Shown: positions 32,885-42,964, counted from the stretch's first letter. The stretch is DNA of 64,000 bases from Paralithodes platypus (GCA_032716605.1 CM064560.1:13352040-13416039); one strand, 5' to 3'. Numbers and translations are program-made. The notes: generated from the sequence alone by a model not told the origin.

Positions 32885-33102
32885 CTTTATCCTCCCCTCA
32901 GTTACTAACCCATATGTCCCCTACTAACTTCCTAGTCCTGCCACGTTAGTGGCAGGGCAGTAGTTCCCTTTCCAATGTTCCCTTACCCACTCTAAACCAC
33001 TGTTTGGACACTTTATCCTCAGTGTTTTGGAGGACAAGCAGCCTAGAAGGGTCACTAGATCTGTTGTTGCTTGATTTCCTTTGTACTCCTTTGTACTCCT
33101 TT
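31070..33102 (+). mobile_element. CR1-like LINE with open RT frame, 5' truncated
   Basis: The insertion sits inside a piggyBac transposase codon series (PAAVLD before it, YNLNMRL after it). GAC occurs at both junctions. The 3' UTR is about 200 bp and ends in repeats of TTTGTACTCC (33079-33102). Fragments of another copy of the same LINE lie at 34851-34869 and 39842-40112. The absence of lesions in RT suggests it is one of the younger insertions here. Confidence 0.88.
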
Positions 33103-33589
33103 GACTACAACCTGAACATGCGCCTCATAGATAAGTCCGATATGCAGGTGGTACAAAAAGTTTGTTCTGCATACGGTAGATATGTCAGCCCTCAATGCCT
33201 ACAATATCTACCGACTGAATAATCCCGGAGCAAAGAAGTTCAAGTCCCTACGCAAGTTCCATAAACAGGTGATACTTGAGCTCCTGGGAAAACATGCTAC
33301 AGCCGGGAGACGTCTACAAGGACCAGGCCGGCTGGACCGCACGGCATGTGCCGACTATTTCCGGAAGCACCAGCTCAACCCCCTTCCTCCCAAAGTACCA
33401 GGTGGTAATGCCAAGAGTCAGAAGAGGTGACATGTATGTAGCCACACAACCCGCAGACCCCGTAAACCAACAAAAACCACATGGGAATGCTTCGAGTGTG
33501 AAGTGGCACTGTGCGCTGGGCAGTGCTTCAATCAGTTTCACACTCTAGTGCAATATTGAAGTGCCTGTGACAATGCCAGTGAGAGTGAC

Positions 33590-34140
33590 ACTAAAATGTA
33601 GGCTATAATAATATAAAATAATGAGTAAAAGTGAAAGAGACACAAATAACTAATAATAAGTGCCTTCATAACAATATGAACAAGTGAAAGTGACACTAAA
33701 TTCTATATTATAGCTTACCTAACAATAAATACAAGTAAAAATGACACTAAAAATAATAAGAAAACCGAGTAAAAGTGAGACACAAATAACTAATAATAAG
33801 TGCCTTCATAACAATATGAACAAGTGAAGGTGACACTAAAATCTATATTATAGCTTACCTAACAATAAATACAAGTTAAAATGACACTATCAATTATCCT
33901 AGTCCAGTGAAAGTGACACTAAAAATAATTATAACACTGAGTAAAATTGAAAGACACAAATAACTAATAATAAGTGCCTTCATAACAATATGAACAAGTG
34001 AAAGAGACGCTAACATCTATATTATAGCTTACCTAACAATAAATACAAGTAAAAATCTATATTTTATTAACTTCACCACAACACCAAACACCCCAATGAA
34101 ATTAATTAAGGTATATATGATCCGCCGGGACACAATCAAT
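33590..34140 (+). repeat. 140-bp tandem repeat, about 3 copies
   Basis: CACAAATAACTAATAATAAG begins at 33641, 33781 and 33955, so the period is 140 bp with 34 extra bases in one unit. The short phrase GTGAAAGTGACACTAAAA recurs inside units. The array follows the transposase pseudogene and is interrupted by a SINE, after which AGTCCAGTGAAAGTGACACT resumes at 34381. Confidence 0.82.
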
Positions 34141-34378
34141 TATCATAATAATAATAATAATAGTTCTTAAAGCTAGCACATACTAATTAAGCCAGCTAAG
34201 GATAGCCCAATAAGGCCGATTAGGCGTATTTCCATTGGGGTCCTGTACTACTACCCCATCCCCTTGCTCATGATGGATGGTAACGACTCAGTGCTTGTGA
34301 AAAATCTTTAATGCGCCGAGTGTGGGCGCAATTCCGGGCCTTCTGGGTGGAAGTCCAAGACGCTAGTCACTACACAAG
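34141..34378 (-). mobile_element. tRNA-derived SINE, copy 2
   Basis: In reverse orientation this matches the SINE at 15686-15926: an AAT repeat, then the reverse complement of the shared 3' part, then the tRNA-like head ending near TAGTCACTACAC. It is inserted into the 140-bp array. Confidence 0.88.
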
Positions 34379-34850
34379 CGAGTCCAGTGAAAGTGACACT
34401 AAGAATATAATAACAATAAAAGTATAAGTGAGACACAAAAATAACTTTATAAAAGTAACTTTATTGAGTGATAATTACATAATAATGATAATAAATGGCA
34501 GAATAAACAATAAAAACACTCAAATCGCTTCCCGGCATAATTGCGGGTGGGCTGACGAGTGCAGTAGTGCGTCGTAGCCGGGGGCGCAGTTGAGAGTTCG
34601 GACGCGTCTAGGTAAATATGTGCCACAAATTATCTCCACTAAAATCGCCATAACTCCTGAACCAGTTGAGCTAGAGAGCTCTACTTAACACCAGTCTACA
34701 CATCAAAGTAAGGGCTGCATATTGATGTTTGTTTGAATGTTGTAGCTATTGTATTAACAGAGATAAGCCAATGTTTACATGCGTTGTTTTTTAGCCAGAT
34801 CACCCGGAGACGAGCGCTGTCATTTAGAAAGGCTGCCTGGGCAGGAAGGG
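34379..34850 (+). other. End of the 140-bp array and right end of a piggyBac element
   Basis: After the residual array unit the sequence is unique and non-coding. It ends in GCCTGGGCAGGAAGGG directly before TTAA at 34851. Since the sequence beyond is LINE, this TTAA is an insertion edge. It is probably the right terminus of the element that carried the transposase at 30836-33548. A matching left terminus was not found. Confidence 0.55.
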
Positions 34851-34869
34851 TTAACCCAGCGCAGATTAA
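34851..34869 (+). mobile_element. 19-bp island of LINE between two TTAA insertions
   Basis: TTAACCCAGCGCAGATTAA is identical to 32576-32594 in the LINE RT. One TTAA element ends at its left TTAA and another starts at its right TTAA. The LINE resumes with TTAAGAGGCGACTTAATTC at 39842. Confidence 0.85.
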
Positions 34870-35581
34870 CCCGAGAGTGGCGAGAAGACTCTTAAGAGGT
34901 TTAGGTGGTGAAAGGCGATGAAGCTCTTAAGATCCAAGGCCTAAAAAAAGCCTTTTAACCCATTAACCTCTGCGCTGCGCATAAGGGGTAGTATACACCA
35001 TTCGCCGGTGCGGAGGTATTTACACGGTTTCCTCACTAAAATCGTTATTTTACAATAAATATCATTAATACTTATCCATATGCGCCTATTTTACGTTTAA
35101 TATGAAGATAGTAACATGTTACAACAATAAAACAAGTGGGAAAAGTGTTTGGATGGTCAAAATTGCGAATTGAAAGTGAGAGTTTCATTCAAGTGTGAGC
35201 CAGCCGCCGTCACACCCTCTTCTTACGAGGCTTGGAGAAACACTGAGCTCAATATCTCTATCTCTCTCTCTTTCCCACGCATGCGTATACACATATGTGC
35301 ACGCCCTGCTAGCAACTCGCTAATGTTAGCACGAAAATGTACCTAAGAATAAGGGAATAACAGGGAAAATAGGTGATAATTGAAGGGAGGGGGGGGGGGG
35401 GGAGGAGGGGATGTGGAGGAGTGATATGTGGCATGGCCGAGGGGCAAAACAATTTTTTTTTTTTTTTTTTTTTTAAAGTGCTACTGGGGTGTTTTAAATG
35501 TTTTTTTTAAAGGCCTAGGATCATAAGAGTCTCCCCGCAGTCGCCCAGTAAAACTCATAAGATCTCCCGGCAGTTCCCGGG
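34870..35581 (+). mobile_element. piggyBac-type MITE, first family, copy 2
   Basis: The copy is bounded by TTAA at 34866-34869 and 35582-35585. The termini are CCCGAGAGTGGCGAGAAGAC and, in reverse complement, CCCGGGAACTGCCGGGAGAT. They form imperfect inverted repeats of roughly 90 bp that reach the AAGGCCTAAAAAAAGCC block. The interior matches copy 1 at 7301-7915. It is non-coding. Confidence 0.75.
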
Positions 35582-35585
35582 TTAA

Positions 35586-36168
35586 GAGGTTTTGGTGGTG
35601 GAAGGTGACAAACCTCTTAAGATACAAGGCCTAAAAAAAGCCTTTTAAAAGGCCCCAGTAGCACTTAAAACAAAGGAATATGTGATTAAGTGAGATAATT
35701 CCCCTTCATACCTTATCCTTATCACTCCTCCACATGTGTCAAAACCCCCTCCTTCCCCCCCCCTTCTTCAATATTCACATATCTTTCCTCTTATTACCTT
35801 GTTTATCAGTGTATTTACCGCGCCAAATATCTCCAACTCGGTTCCAAGGTGTTGTCCTGCGCCTATCGAGTGCGTGGGGATAGAGAGAGAATGAGAGAGA
35901 GGCTTCAGTCTGACTCTAGGCTTTGGAGAGAGAGGGTATACGTCGCATTCGCCTCACACTTCATGACTGGAGGGTCAGCAATAATTCATGTTTTTCACCC
36001 CCCAAATACTATTCCCACTTGTTTTATTGCTGTTACATGTTAATATCTTCATATTAAACGTAAAATAGGTGCATATGAATAAGTAATAACGATATTTATC
36101 GTAAAATGACGAAATGAAGCCTAATATCGTCGCTTGGCGGTAGGGTGTGCACTACCAATAGCTCGCGC
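35586..36168 (-). mobile_element. piggyBac-type MITE, first family, copy 3 (inverted)
   Basis: This is the same family in reverse orientation: CCCCAGTAGCACTTAAAACA at the left, ACTTGTTTTATTGCTGTTAC in the middle and CTCGCGC before TTAA at 36169. It shares its TTAA boundary with copy 2 on the left and copy 4 on the right. Confidence 0.7.
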
Positions 36169-36172
36169 TTAA

Positions 36173-37618
36173 CCCGGGAGCTGCTGGAAGACTCTTAACC
36201 TAAGACGTGCGCATGGGGGGTATGAGACACCACACTCCTGTGCACACGTATTTGAGCTGTTCCCATCACTAACATCGTTATTTTACCATAAATAGCATTA
36301 ATACTTATCCATATGCGCCTATTATAGGTTGATTATAAAGGTATTAACCTGTTACAACAATAAAACAAGTGGAAACAGTGTTTGGATGGTCAAAATCGGC
36401 GATACAGGCCGGGAGTTACATAATGTATGGCTGAGGCAATCTCCCTGCCCTCCTCCCCTCCCCTTGTCTGGAGAGACACTGTTACGCAATAGTCTCTCTC
36501 TCGCTCTTTCCCACGCTTGGTAACAGTGATGACAACGCCCTGCTACCAACTCGCTAATGTTAGCACGAAAATAGACCACAGAATAAGGGAATAACAGGGA
36601 AAATAGGTGATAACTGAAGGAGGGGAGGAAAGTGGGGAAGGAGGGGAGGTGGAGGAGTGATATTTGGCATGGCCCAGGGGCAAAAAAAAAAAAAAAAATT
36701 TGGGGGGTGTTTTACAGTAGGCTCACTTATCTCGATCAATCTCATCTCGATATTTTGCATCTCGATGCCACCTTCAAGCTCTCCCCAATCACAAATCTCG
36801 ATGAAATAACGTTAATCTCAATAGCTAAATATCGATGCTAGATGCTTATATACTAATATAAACAGAGTAATCTTGACCAAATCGATGCGTGAACCTCAGA
36901 GTCATTGTGTTTTGATTACCTGTATACTAATGTACCGCTAGTATCGATCGTTTTCGAGCGGTAGTCTAACCTGACTCATCTCTGCCGCTTTCATTTACGT
37001 AGTAATATAAATTACTTTACCATGTTTTAATATACATCATTATTTGTATGAGGAAAATCTAATATATAATAATAGTAAAGACAAAAGAAAACTTGATTAA
37101 ACTTTATACCATGGAAAATTGATTGAAGTCGGTAGATTTGCGGCCATTTTAGCAACTTGTAGCTTCACGATACAACACATGTTGATCACCAGTCGACTTT
37201 TGTTTTTGTTCAAGTGAAGATGCTTTCTTTTATTGATCAATTACATGGAATATTGTAGATATAGTTGTAGCTGAAGGGTTAGGGAGTCATAAGATACTGT
37301 ACACATATTGATCCAGATTGAGCAAAAAGGGGGATAATACAGCTGCTTAGTGATCGTAAGTACAAGTTACAGGGTCAAAAGTGGTGATTGTTAGATTTGA
37401 TGTGGGTTACTTGCCGACTCGCTGGTCCCTATTGTATTTTTCCCCATAAGAAGTTAACTTCGCATCTCGATATTTCGAATCTCGATTGCTTTTTTCGGTC
37501 CCAATACCCATCGAGATAGGCGATCCCACTGTAAATGGATTTTTTTTTCCCCCGATTCTTAAGAGTCTTCCCGCAGTCCGCCGGGGGAACTCTTAAGAGT
37601 CTCCCCGCAGTTCCCGGG
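36173..37618 (+). mobile_element. piggyBac-type MITE, first family, copy 4, split by a pogo-like MITE
   Basis: Flanking TTAA lie at 36169-36172 and 37619-37622. The ends are CCCGGGAGCTGCTGGAAGAC and, in reverse complement, CCCGGGAACTGCGGGGAGAC. Removing 36715-37531 leaves a unit of about 630 bp that matches copy 1 closely. Confidence 0.8.
36715..37531. mobile_element. pogo/Tc1-mariner-type MITE
   Basis: The element lies between TA dinucleotides at 36713-36714 and 37532-37533. The ends are CAGTAGGCTCACTTATCTCG and, in reverse complement, CAGTGGGATCGCCTATCTCG, which resemble pogo/Tigger-type termini. Copies of ATCTCGAT are clustered near both ends (36730-36800 and 37460-37515). It is 817 bp, AT-rich and non-coding. 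Confidence 0.8.
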
Positions 37619-37622
37619 TTAA

Positions 37623-38031
37623 CCCTTGTCTAGCGGGTGCTCTGTGGCCGTTTTGGGCCTTTCCGGGCCGTTCTGACTGCTATATCAACCATCAGTATGA
37701 AAGGAACTGTATTGCGCCGAAAACTAGGTGGAAATCGCTACACAATGACGCCACATACAGCTACGTAGCACTCGTGGAGCACTGACAGTGTTACCTCGAA
37801 GATGGAAGTTTAGCTGATTTTGCTACCTTGCTCACTTTTAGCGAACTATTGGTTACACTGTCATCCTCCCGCGCGGTGGGGGAACTGGAGTTAGTGTGGG
37901 CCGGGAGGCCACAGATGTCGGACGTATGGATCATTACTATCCCACCCATTTTCACTCGATTTCCACCCTTTTTTCACCCGTTTTTTGCCAGTTTTTCAAC
38001 TCGACTTATGTTGCGCGCCGCTCTTTAAGGG
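37623..38031. mobile_element. piggyBac-type MITE, second family, copy b
   Basis: Flanking TTAA lie at 37619-37622 (shared with copy 4 of the first family) and 38032-38035. It starts CCCTTGTCTAGCGGGTGC, ends with the complement of CCCTTAAAGAGCGGCGC, and matches the interior of 29799-30210. Confidence 0.8.
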
Positions 38032-38035
38032 TTAA

Positions 38036-39090
38036 GAGATTTTACTGGGTGGCTGCGGGAAGACTTAACCCGTGGAGCCCCGGCTAGTTTTGTAATGTTT
38101 GTTCACCAGAACCCGGCCGGTTTTCAAAAAATGGTTTTATTCCAGAAACAATAGCGAATGGGTTAGGAATGAAGGAAAAACCACGAAAAAACGCTCAAAA
38201 AGCTTAAAAACTGGTCCTACAGAGCCCCCGAAAACGTATTTTACAAGAGTAAAAAATTGAAGGCAATTACCCCCAAAAACCAGGTTATTGCGCGCTCACG
38301 CGCACGCACGTGGACTTTGAGAGTTTTCAACCATCGGCACGGTTGCGTGGGATACGTACACAGTTCCCATACAAATCTGAGCCCTCTTGAGTGGCTACAC
38401 CTGAGGTTACGGTCGGCGCAATTAGGGTGACGCGTCAGACGCGTATCTGGGGCTCTGCGTTACATACATCGCCGACGCGTCAGACGCGTCGCTGGGGCTG
38501 TACGGGTTAAGATCCAAGGCCTAAAAAAAAAAAATTAAAACACCCCAGTGGCACTCAAAACAAAGCAATTTGTGTTTAGGTGAGATAATTTCCCTCCATT
38601 ACTTGCTACCACTCCTACACATGTGACAACCCCCCTTTTCTCCTCCTCAATTATCAGGTATTTTCTCTATTATTTCCGATATTTATCAAGTATTTTCATG
38701 CGAGAACGGGTGGGAGAGAGGTGGTGGAGGAGTACGTGTATCTCCGATCCTCCAAACTAGTCTGAAAGCTCCCTCTGTCTCTCAATACCGTCCGAACCAA
38801 GACAGAGGGAGGGTGTTTGTCTCTCACCGCTCAAGGTCAGAATACGACCGCGGGGCTAAAACATACAATTTTCACCAGCCAATTGCTGTATACCACATGT
38901 TTTATTGCTTTCCCATGTTCATATGTTCATATTAAAAGTAAAATAGGCACATATGGATAAGTATTAATTATATATATGGTAAATTAACAATTTTAGTGAG
39001 GAATGAATCAGAATACCTTCGCATGGCGGGCACTTTCAAATACCATAGCTACGCATTTTACAGGTTAAGAGTCCTCTCGCCTATCTCGGG
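38036..39090 (-). mobile_element. piggyBac-type MITE, first family, copy 5, partial, inverted, split
   Basis: Family sequence lies on both sides of a second MITE: GGTGGCTGCGGGAAGAC before 38065, and the GATCCAAGGCCTAAAAAAA block plus the CACTCAAAACAAAGCAA interior after 38510. The right end has CTATCTCGGG and TTAA at 39091-39094. The left terminus is displaced by copy b of the other family. Confidence 0.65.
38069..38506. mobile_element. piggyBac-type MITE, third family
   Basis: It is flanked by TTAA at 38065-38068 and 38507-38510. The termini CCCGTGGAGCCCCGGCTAG and, in reverse complement, CCCGTACAGCCCCAGCGAC match at most positions. A doubled GACGCGTCAGACGCGT-like block lies near the right end. 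It is 438 bp and non-coding. Confidence 0.85.
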
Positions 39091-39094
39091 TTAA

Positions 39095-39841
39095 AAGGCC
39101 CCAGTAGCACTTAAAACAAAGAAATATGTGATTAAGTGAGATAATTCCCCTCCATACCTTCTATCACTCCTCCACATGTATCAAAACCCCCTCCTTTCCC
39201 CCCCCCTTCAATTATCACCTATTGTTTCTCTTATTCCCTTGTTTATCGGTTTATTTACCGCACCAATATCTCCAATCCGGTTCCAAGGTGTTGTCCTGCG
39301 CCTATAGAGTGCGTGGTGAGAGAGAGAGAGGCTTCAGTCTGCCTCTAGGCTTTGGAGAGAGAGGGTATACGTCGCGTTTGCCTCACACTTCATGACTGGA
39401 CGGTCGGCAATAATTCGTCTTTTTCACCCCCCAAATACTATTCCCACTTGTTTTATTGCTGTTACATGTTCATATCTTCATATTAAACGTAAAATAGGTG
39501 CATATGAATAAGTAATAACGATATTTATCGTAAAATGAAGATTTTAGGCGGGAATGAAGCCTAATATCGTCGCTTGACCAGCGGCTCGCTGGTGTAGTGA
39601 CTAGCGTCTTGGACTTCCACCCAGAAGGCCCAGGTTCGCGCCCATGCTGGGCGCATTAAAGATTTTTCACAAGCACTGAGCCGTTACTGTCCCTTATGAG
39701 CAAGGGGATGGGATAGTAGTACAGGACCCCAATGGAAATATGCCTAATCGGCCTTATTGGGCTATCCTTAGCTGGCTTAGCATGCGCTAGCTTTAAGAAC
39801 TATTATTATTATTATTATTACTAATAGCTCGCGCTTTAAAG
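39095..39841 (-). mobile_element. piggyBac-type MITE, first family, copy 6, split by a SINE
   Basis: This is closely similar to copy 3 in the same inverted orientation, from CCCCAGTAGCACTTAAAACA to AATATCGTCGCTTG. After the SINE it continues with AATAGCTCGCGC and ends near TTAA at 39842. Confidence 0.75.
39577..39820 (+). mobile_element. tRNA-derived SINE, copy 3
   Basis: This copy is nearly identical by eye to copy 1, with intact A- and B-box-like motifs, the LINE-derived 3' part and an (ATT)n tail. It is inserted in a MITE. Confidence 0.9.
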
Positions 39842-40112
39842 GTTAAGAGGCGACTTAATTCAAGTGTTCAAAAACATCAAAGGCATCGACTATGAACTGT
39901 AATAAATATTTCACTATCGACCAATCAGATTATATAGTTGTAAATCTTTGAACTCACACGAGTCCAAGAATTTCTTCTTCAATCGAGTTTTCAATTTGTG
40001 GAATGGGCTTCGCCGAGATGTCATAGACTGCAGCACCGTTGATTCTTTTAAACTTCGCCTAGACAAACACCATTCCTTAAATCCACGACTGACTGCATTT
40101 GTAAATGAATAA
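39842..40112 (+). pseudogene. LINE RT C-terminal fragment, downstream half of the split copy
   Basis: The sequence TTAAGAGGCGACTTAATTCA to the stop after TAFVNE corresponds to 32591-32884 of the intact LINE. It carries several small deletions, including a missing segment around the ARGNGC position. Encoded phrases include FFFNRV-like and WNGLRRDVIDCSTVDS. It ends where the DIRS-C inverted repeat starts. It shows that the MITE cluster (34870-39841) and the piggyBac end were inserted in one LINE copy. Confidence 0.85.
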
Positions 40113-40330
40113 AATTTATTAGTGGCCCCTCCATCATTGACGAACATGCCTATTACATAAGGCATCCTCTTCAAACACTAATCCGCCGTAGTTTGAATCT
40201 ACCGCGCAGAGCATTTAAAATCTGAGGAGCCTTCATCATGAGCGCACGCGACCTCACTCATGGCTTCAGTCATTATGAATTGGGTTCTCACTATGAAAAA
40301 ACTTCGTAAAAAATAAAAAACAAAAAGAAA
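40113..40330 (+). repeat. DIRS-C left inverted terminal repeat
   Basis: ATTTATTAGTGGCCCCTCCA and the following about 200 bp are nearly identical to the DIRS-B terminal repeats at 43005-43215 and, inverted, 51450-51662. Confidence 0.9.
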
Positions 40331-40495
40331 ATAAGAATAACTATCCAATAAGCTTTCCATCATATCGTGGATGTACCTGTGTGGATCTTTGACCAGACGC
40401 TGATTCAGGCGTCATTCTTCCTTCTCTGCTCTGCGGTCAGCCGGCCCGGACGTGTCTCTCCACGCTCCGCTGGTTCCGCATTTGCTGCGTCCCTA

Positions 40496-42154
40496 GTGAG
40501 TTTTTCTCATTTGTTTACTCCAGGATGTATCGAGTAAGGTTAGGATATGCGTAGCAGGAGTGTCCTGGGCTGGTTGCCCGCAGTGCAGTGTATTTTGGGT
40601 CGTGTGTTTGGGGCATCTATTTCGGATGTACCCTCGTGGTCCGGTTGTGGACAGGTGAACTTTTTCACAGTTAGCTAGCTTTGTGATGCAGGCGGCTTTC
40701 ATTACGCGTTATTGCTTCCTTTTATCTTTCTGATGAGGTAGCGTATTTTTGCTGACGTTCCCAGCGTATTTTTCTTTACTTAGTGAAGTTTTTTCTGGGT
40801 CCCGAGTCAGTTCTTCTCTTTGCCGGAAGTATTTGCTACAGTGGTGTGTTGGCGGTGGTTCCTGTTGTGATATAATTCAGTGCTTTTGTTTATATTCCGA
40901 CATGTTAATGTTATCCGTCTGCCTAGGCCTAGCCAGCCTCTCGTAGATTTACCACATATACAAGTGTTATTGATTTATTTTCTAAATATGTACTACTGTG
41001 TGATGTGTGTCCTGGTTTAGTTGTGTATTGGCTAATTCCACGGACTATTTATGTGTCCTGGGTTAGTTGTGTATTGGCTAATTCCACGGACTATGTTGGG
41101 CCCGGCGTTAGTTGTGTTTTGGCTACGCCTCGGTCCTGTGTTGCGTTCAGATGGTATCTGGACGGGGTGGGTTATTTCCGGCGGGTTTTTCTCGGTTACA
41201 CCATGAAAAAACCCGGCTGGTTGCCGAGTTTTGGCCACGCGTGGTTTAAAAACAGGCTTGTTTCCCCGGCAAGTGGGTGTCTGTGGCTCCCCAGGACTGC
41301 GTCTCTGGGGTGCATGTTTCAGGCTCCTTCTGATTCCCGGCGGTTTGGCTGTACCCATCTAACAGTGTTCATACGGACACGTGTTGTTTGTAGTTTTTTC
41401 GGTTTTGCAAAGCCAATATAAAACTATGCTGTTGTTGTATTTCCTCCCCAGCGATCTTTTACAAAGATGTGGGGTTAGGAACAATTGGGGTTAACTTTTA
41501 AACTTTAAATCACCCGGCGGGTGCAACCTGGTAGGGTGGGATGACCGAATTTGCAAAATTCAGTTTAGTTGACCAGACAATTGAGGGATGCATTGTGTAT
41601 CGCCTCCTTCAACATACGGCAATTTAAGGCACAATTGGGGTTAACGTTTTTTAAACCAATATTCACACCCGGCGGGTGCTCCCTGGAAGGGTGGGAATAA
41701 CGAATTTACAATTCAGTTAGTTAACCAGACAATTGAGGGATACGTTTTGTATCGCCGCCTTCAACATACGGCGATCTAAAAAGATACTTCGGGAGAAGTT
41801 AGATCTCGTATATTTGTCAGGCTTCCCAGTTTTTGATCTACGAGATAATTCGGGGGCCGGCGTCTTCTTTAGTTTTTTTTTTTCCAAAATTGAATCTTGA
41901 AACAAACACCACCGGAAAGACTTAATCAGTTATAAACGCCATGCTGGTCTTTATATTATGTCAGAGGGTATTCATAAATCTTTTGGACAAATTAAGATAT
42001 TCTGAAATCTTTTACTTAGGAAACCCCACCGCGTAGCGAGCTGTAGTCGTTGAGTATTACGTCTCGTTACCCGGCGGGTTATTTAACACTTGTGTGCGAA
42101 CATGTTTGGGTTAACCTTATGAGCATTAATTCCTGGAAATTTTCTTTTTTCCAG
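40496..42154 (+). promoter_or_regulatory. Candidate leader intron of DIRS-C
   Basis: The donor-like CCCTAGTGAGTTTTTCTCAT and the acceptor-like TTTTCTTTTTTCCAG (AG at 42153-42154) occupy the same places as in DIRS-B and DIRS-A2. The ORF1-type ATG is at 42213. The interval holds the hairpin modules. Additional acceptor copies occur in each array unit near 52799, 54748 and 56116. Confidence 0.5.
41488..41775 (+). repeat. Two leader modules of about 150 bp with paired hairpins
   Basis: Each module has GGGTTAAC, then the hairpin CACCCGGCGGGTG (41511 and 41666), then CCAGACAATTGAGGGAT, then a GATAC-type hairpin (41587-41601, 41739-41753), and CCTTCAACATACGGC. DIRS-B has two equivalent modules in its leader on the minus strand (hairpins at 50218 and 50142, 50070 and 49992). 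A diverged third type occurs at 42894-42964 continued at 51663. Confidence 0.8.
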
Positions 42155-42212
42155 TGCTGGGTCCCGGCGGGTCTATGCAGAACCTCGAGTAAGTATCCCA
42201 CCAGTCTCTGTC

Positions 42213-42366
42213 ATGGCTACCTTTGCCCCGGTTTTTGCTTTATGCATTACGCCCTCCTGTTCAGGCATCCCTATTTTTGTGCACACCCTTTGTATAAAAT
42301 GTGTTAAAATGTCTCGTTTGGTGTGGGCTACCTTTCCGGCGTTTTTTCTCGTTGCTCCGAGAACAC
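42213..42366 (+). pseudogene. DIRS ORF1 start, truncated, repeated in the array
   Basis: From the ATG the frame encodes MATFAPVFALCITPSCSGIP, then IFAHTLCIKCVKMSRL, matching the DIRS-B ORF1 start MANVAPVFALCITP and its Cys pattern. After about 35 codons it leaves ORF1 similarity and soon meets a stop. The same start is found near 52858 and 54807, with a decayed version near 56190. The exon-like block is therefore part of the amplified unit. Confidence 0.75.
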
Positions 42367-42964
42367 CGTTTTTGTTTACCGAGTTTTAGTCAGGATGGCT
42401 CAAAATAGGTAAGTTACCCCGACGAGTTTGGTCGCTTGAGGGCTCATAAGAAACTGCATTTTCTGTGGTCGAGCCTGGGATCAGGCTTCCTGTGTTATTC
42501 ATTGCTTTATGCATTACGCCCTCCTGTAATGTATAAGTTTAGTGTGGGTTACCTTTCCGGCGTTTTTCTCGTTGCTCCGAGAACACCGTTTTTGTTTACC
42601 GAGTTTTAGTCAGGATGGTTAAAATAGGTAAGTTACCCCGACGAGTTTGGTCGCTTGAGGGCTCATCAGAAACTGCGTTTTCTATGGTCGAGCCTGGGAT
42701 CAGGCTTCCTGGTTTATTCCCGTCGAGGGGGGCTCCACACAGTTTTCTAGGTGATCAGGCTGATACCTGTTGGACTTGGTTTTCTCTGCTTTTCAAAGCC
42801 ATTGAAACAATGCTGTCTGTTTGTTTGGTCTTTACCTCCCGGTGACCTTTTTACAAAGAGGTCTGGGGCAGGTATAATTGGTTTGACATTGCATATAAAA
42901 CCCGGCGGTTGTACCTTCGGGTGGTTATATTAACGGATTTGCGATTCGAGATAATTTGCCAAAC

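Larger units (their letters stand above)
30836..33548 (+). pseudogene. piggyBac-family transposase, split by a LINE
   Basis: Before the LINE (30836-31069) one frame reads EVFHKKSGPILSIHWHDQRK, then VNLLTTCHKAEM and KTKNPVQKPAAVLD. After it (33103-33548) come YNLNMRLIDKSDMQ, then SALNAYNIYRLNNPG, and finally a Cys-rich end with CSHTTRR, TTWECFECEVALC and CFNQFHTL. This order (late catalytic core, DxxDQ-like segment, NAY helix, C-terminal zinc-binding CRD) is that of PGBD/piggyBac transposases. Such enzymes excise and insert at TTAA. The N-terminal half is missing, and stops occur near 30853 and 33428. It may be a relative of the enzyme that moved the TTAA MITEs nearby. Confidence 0.88.
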
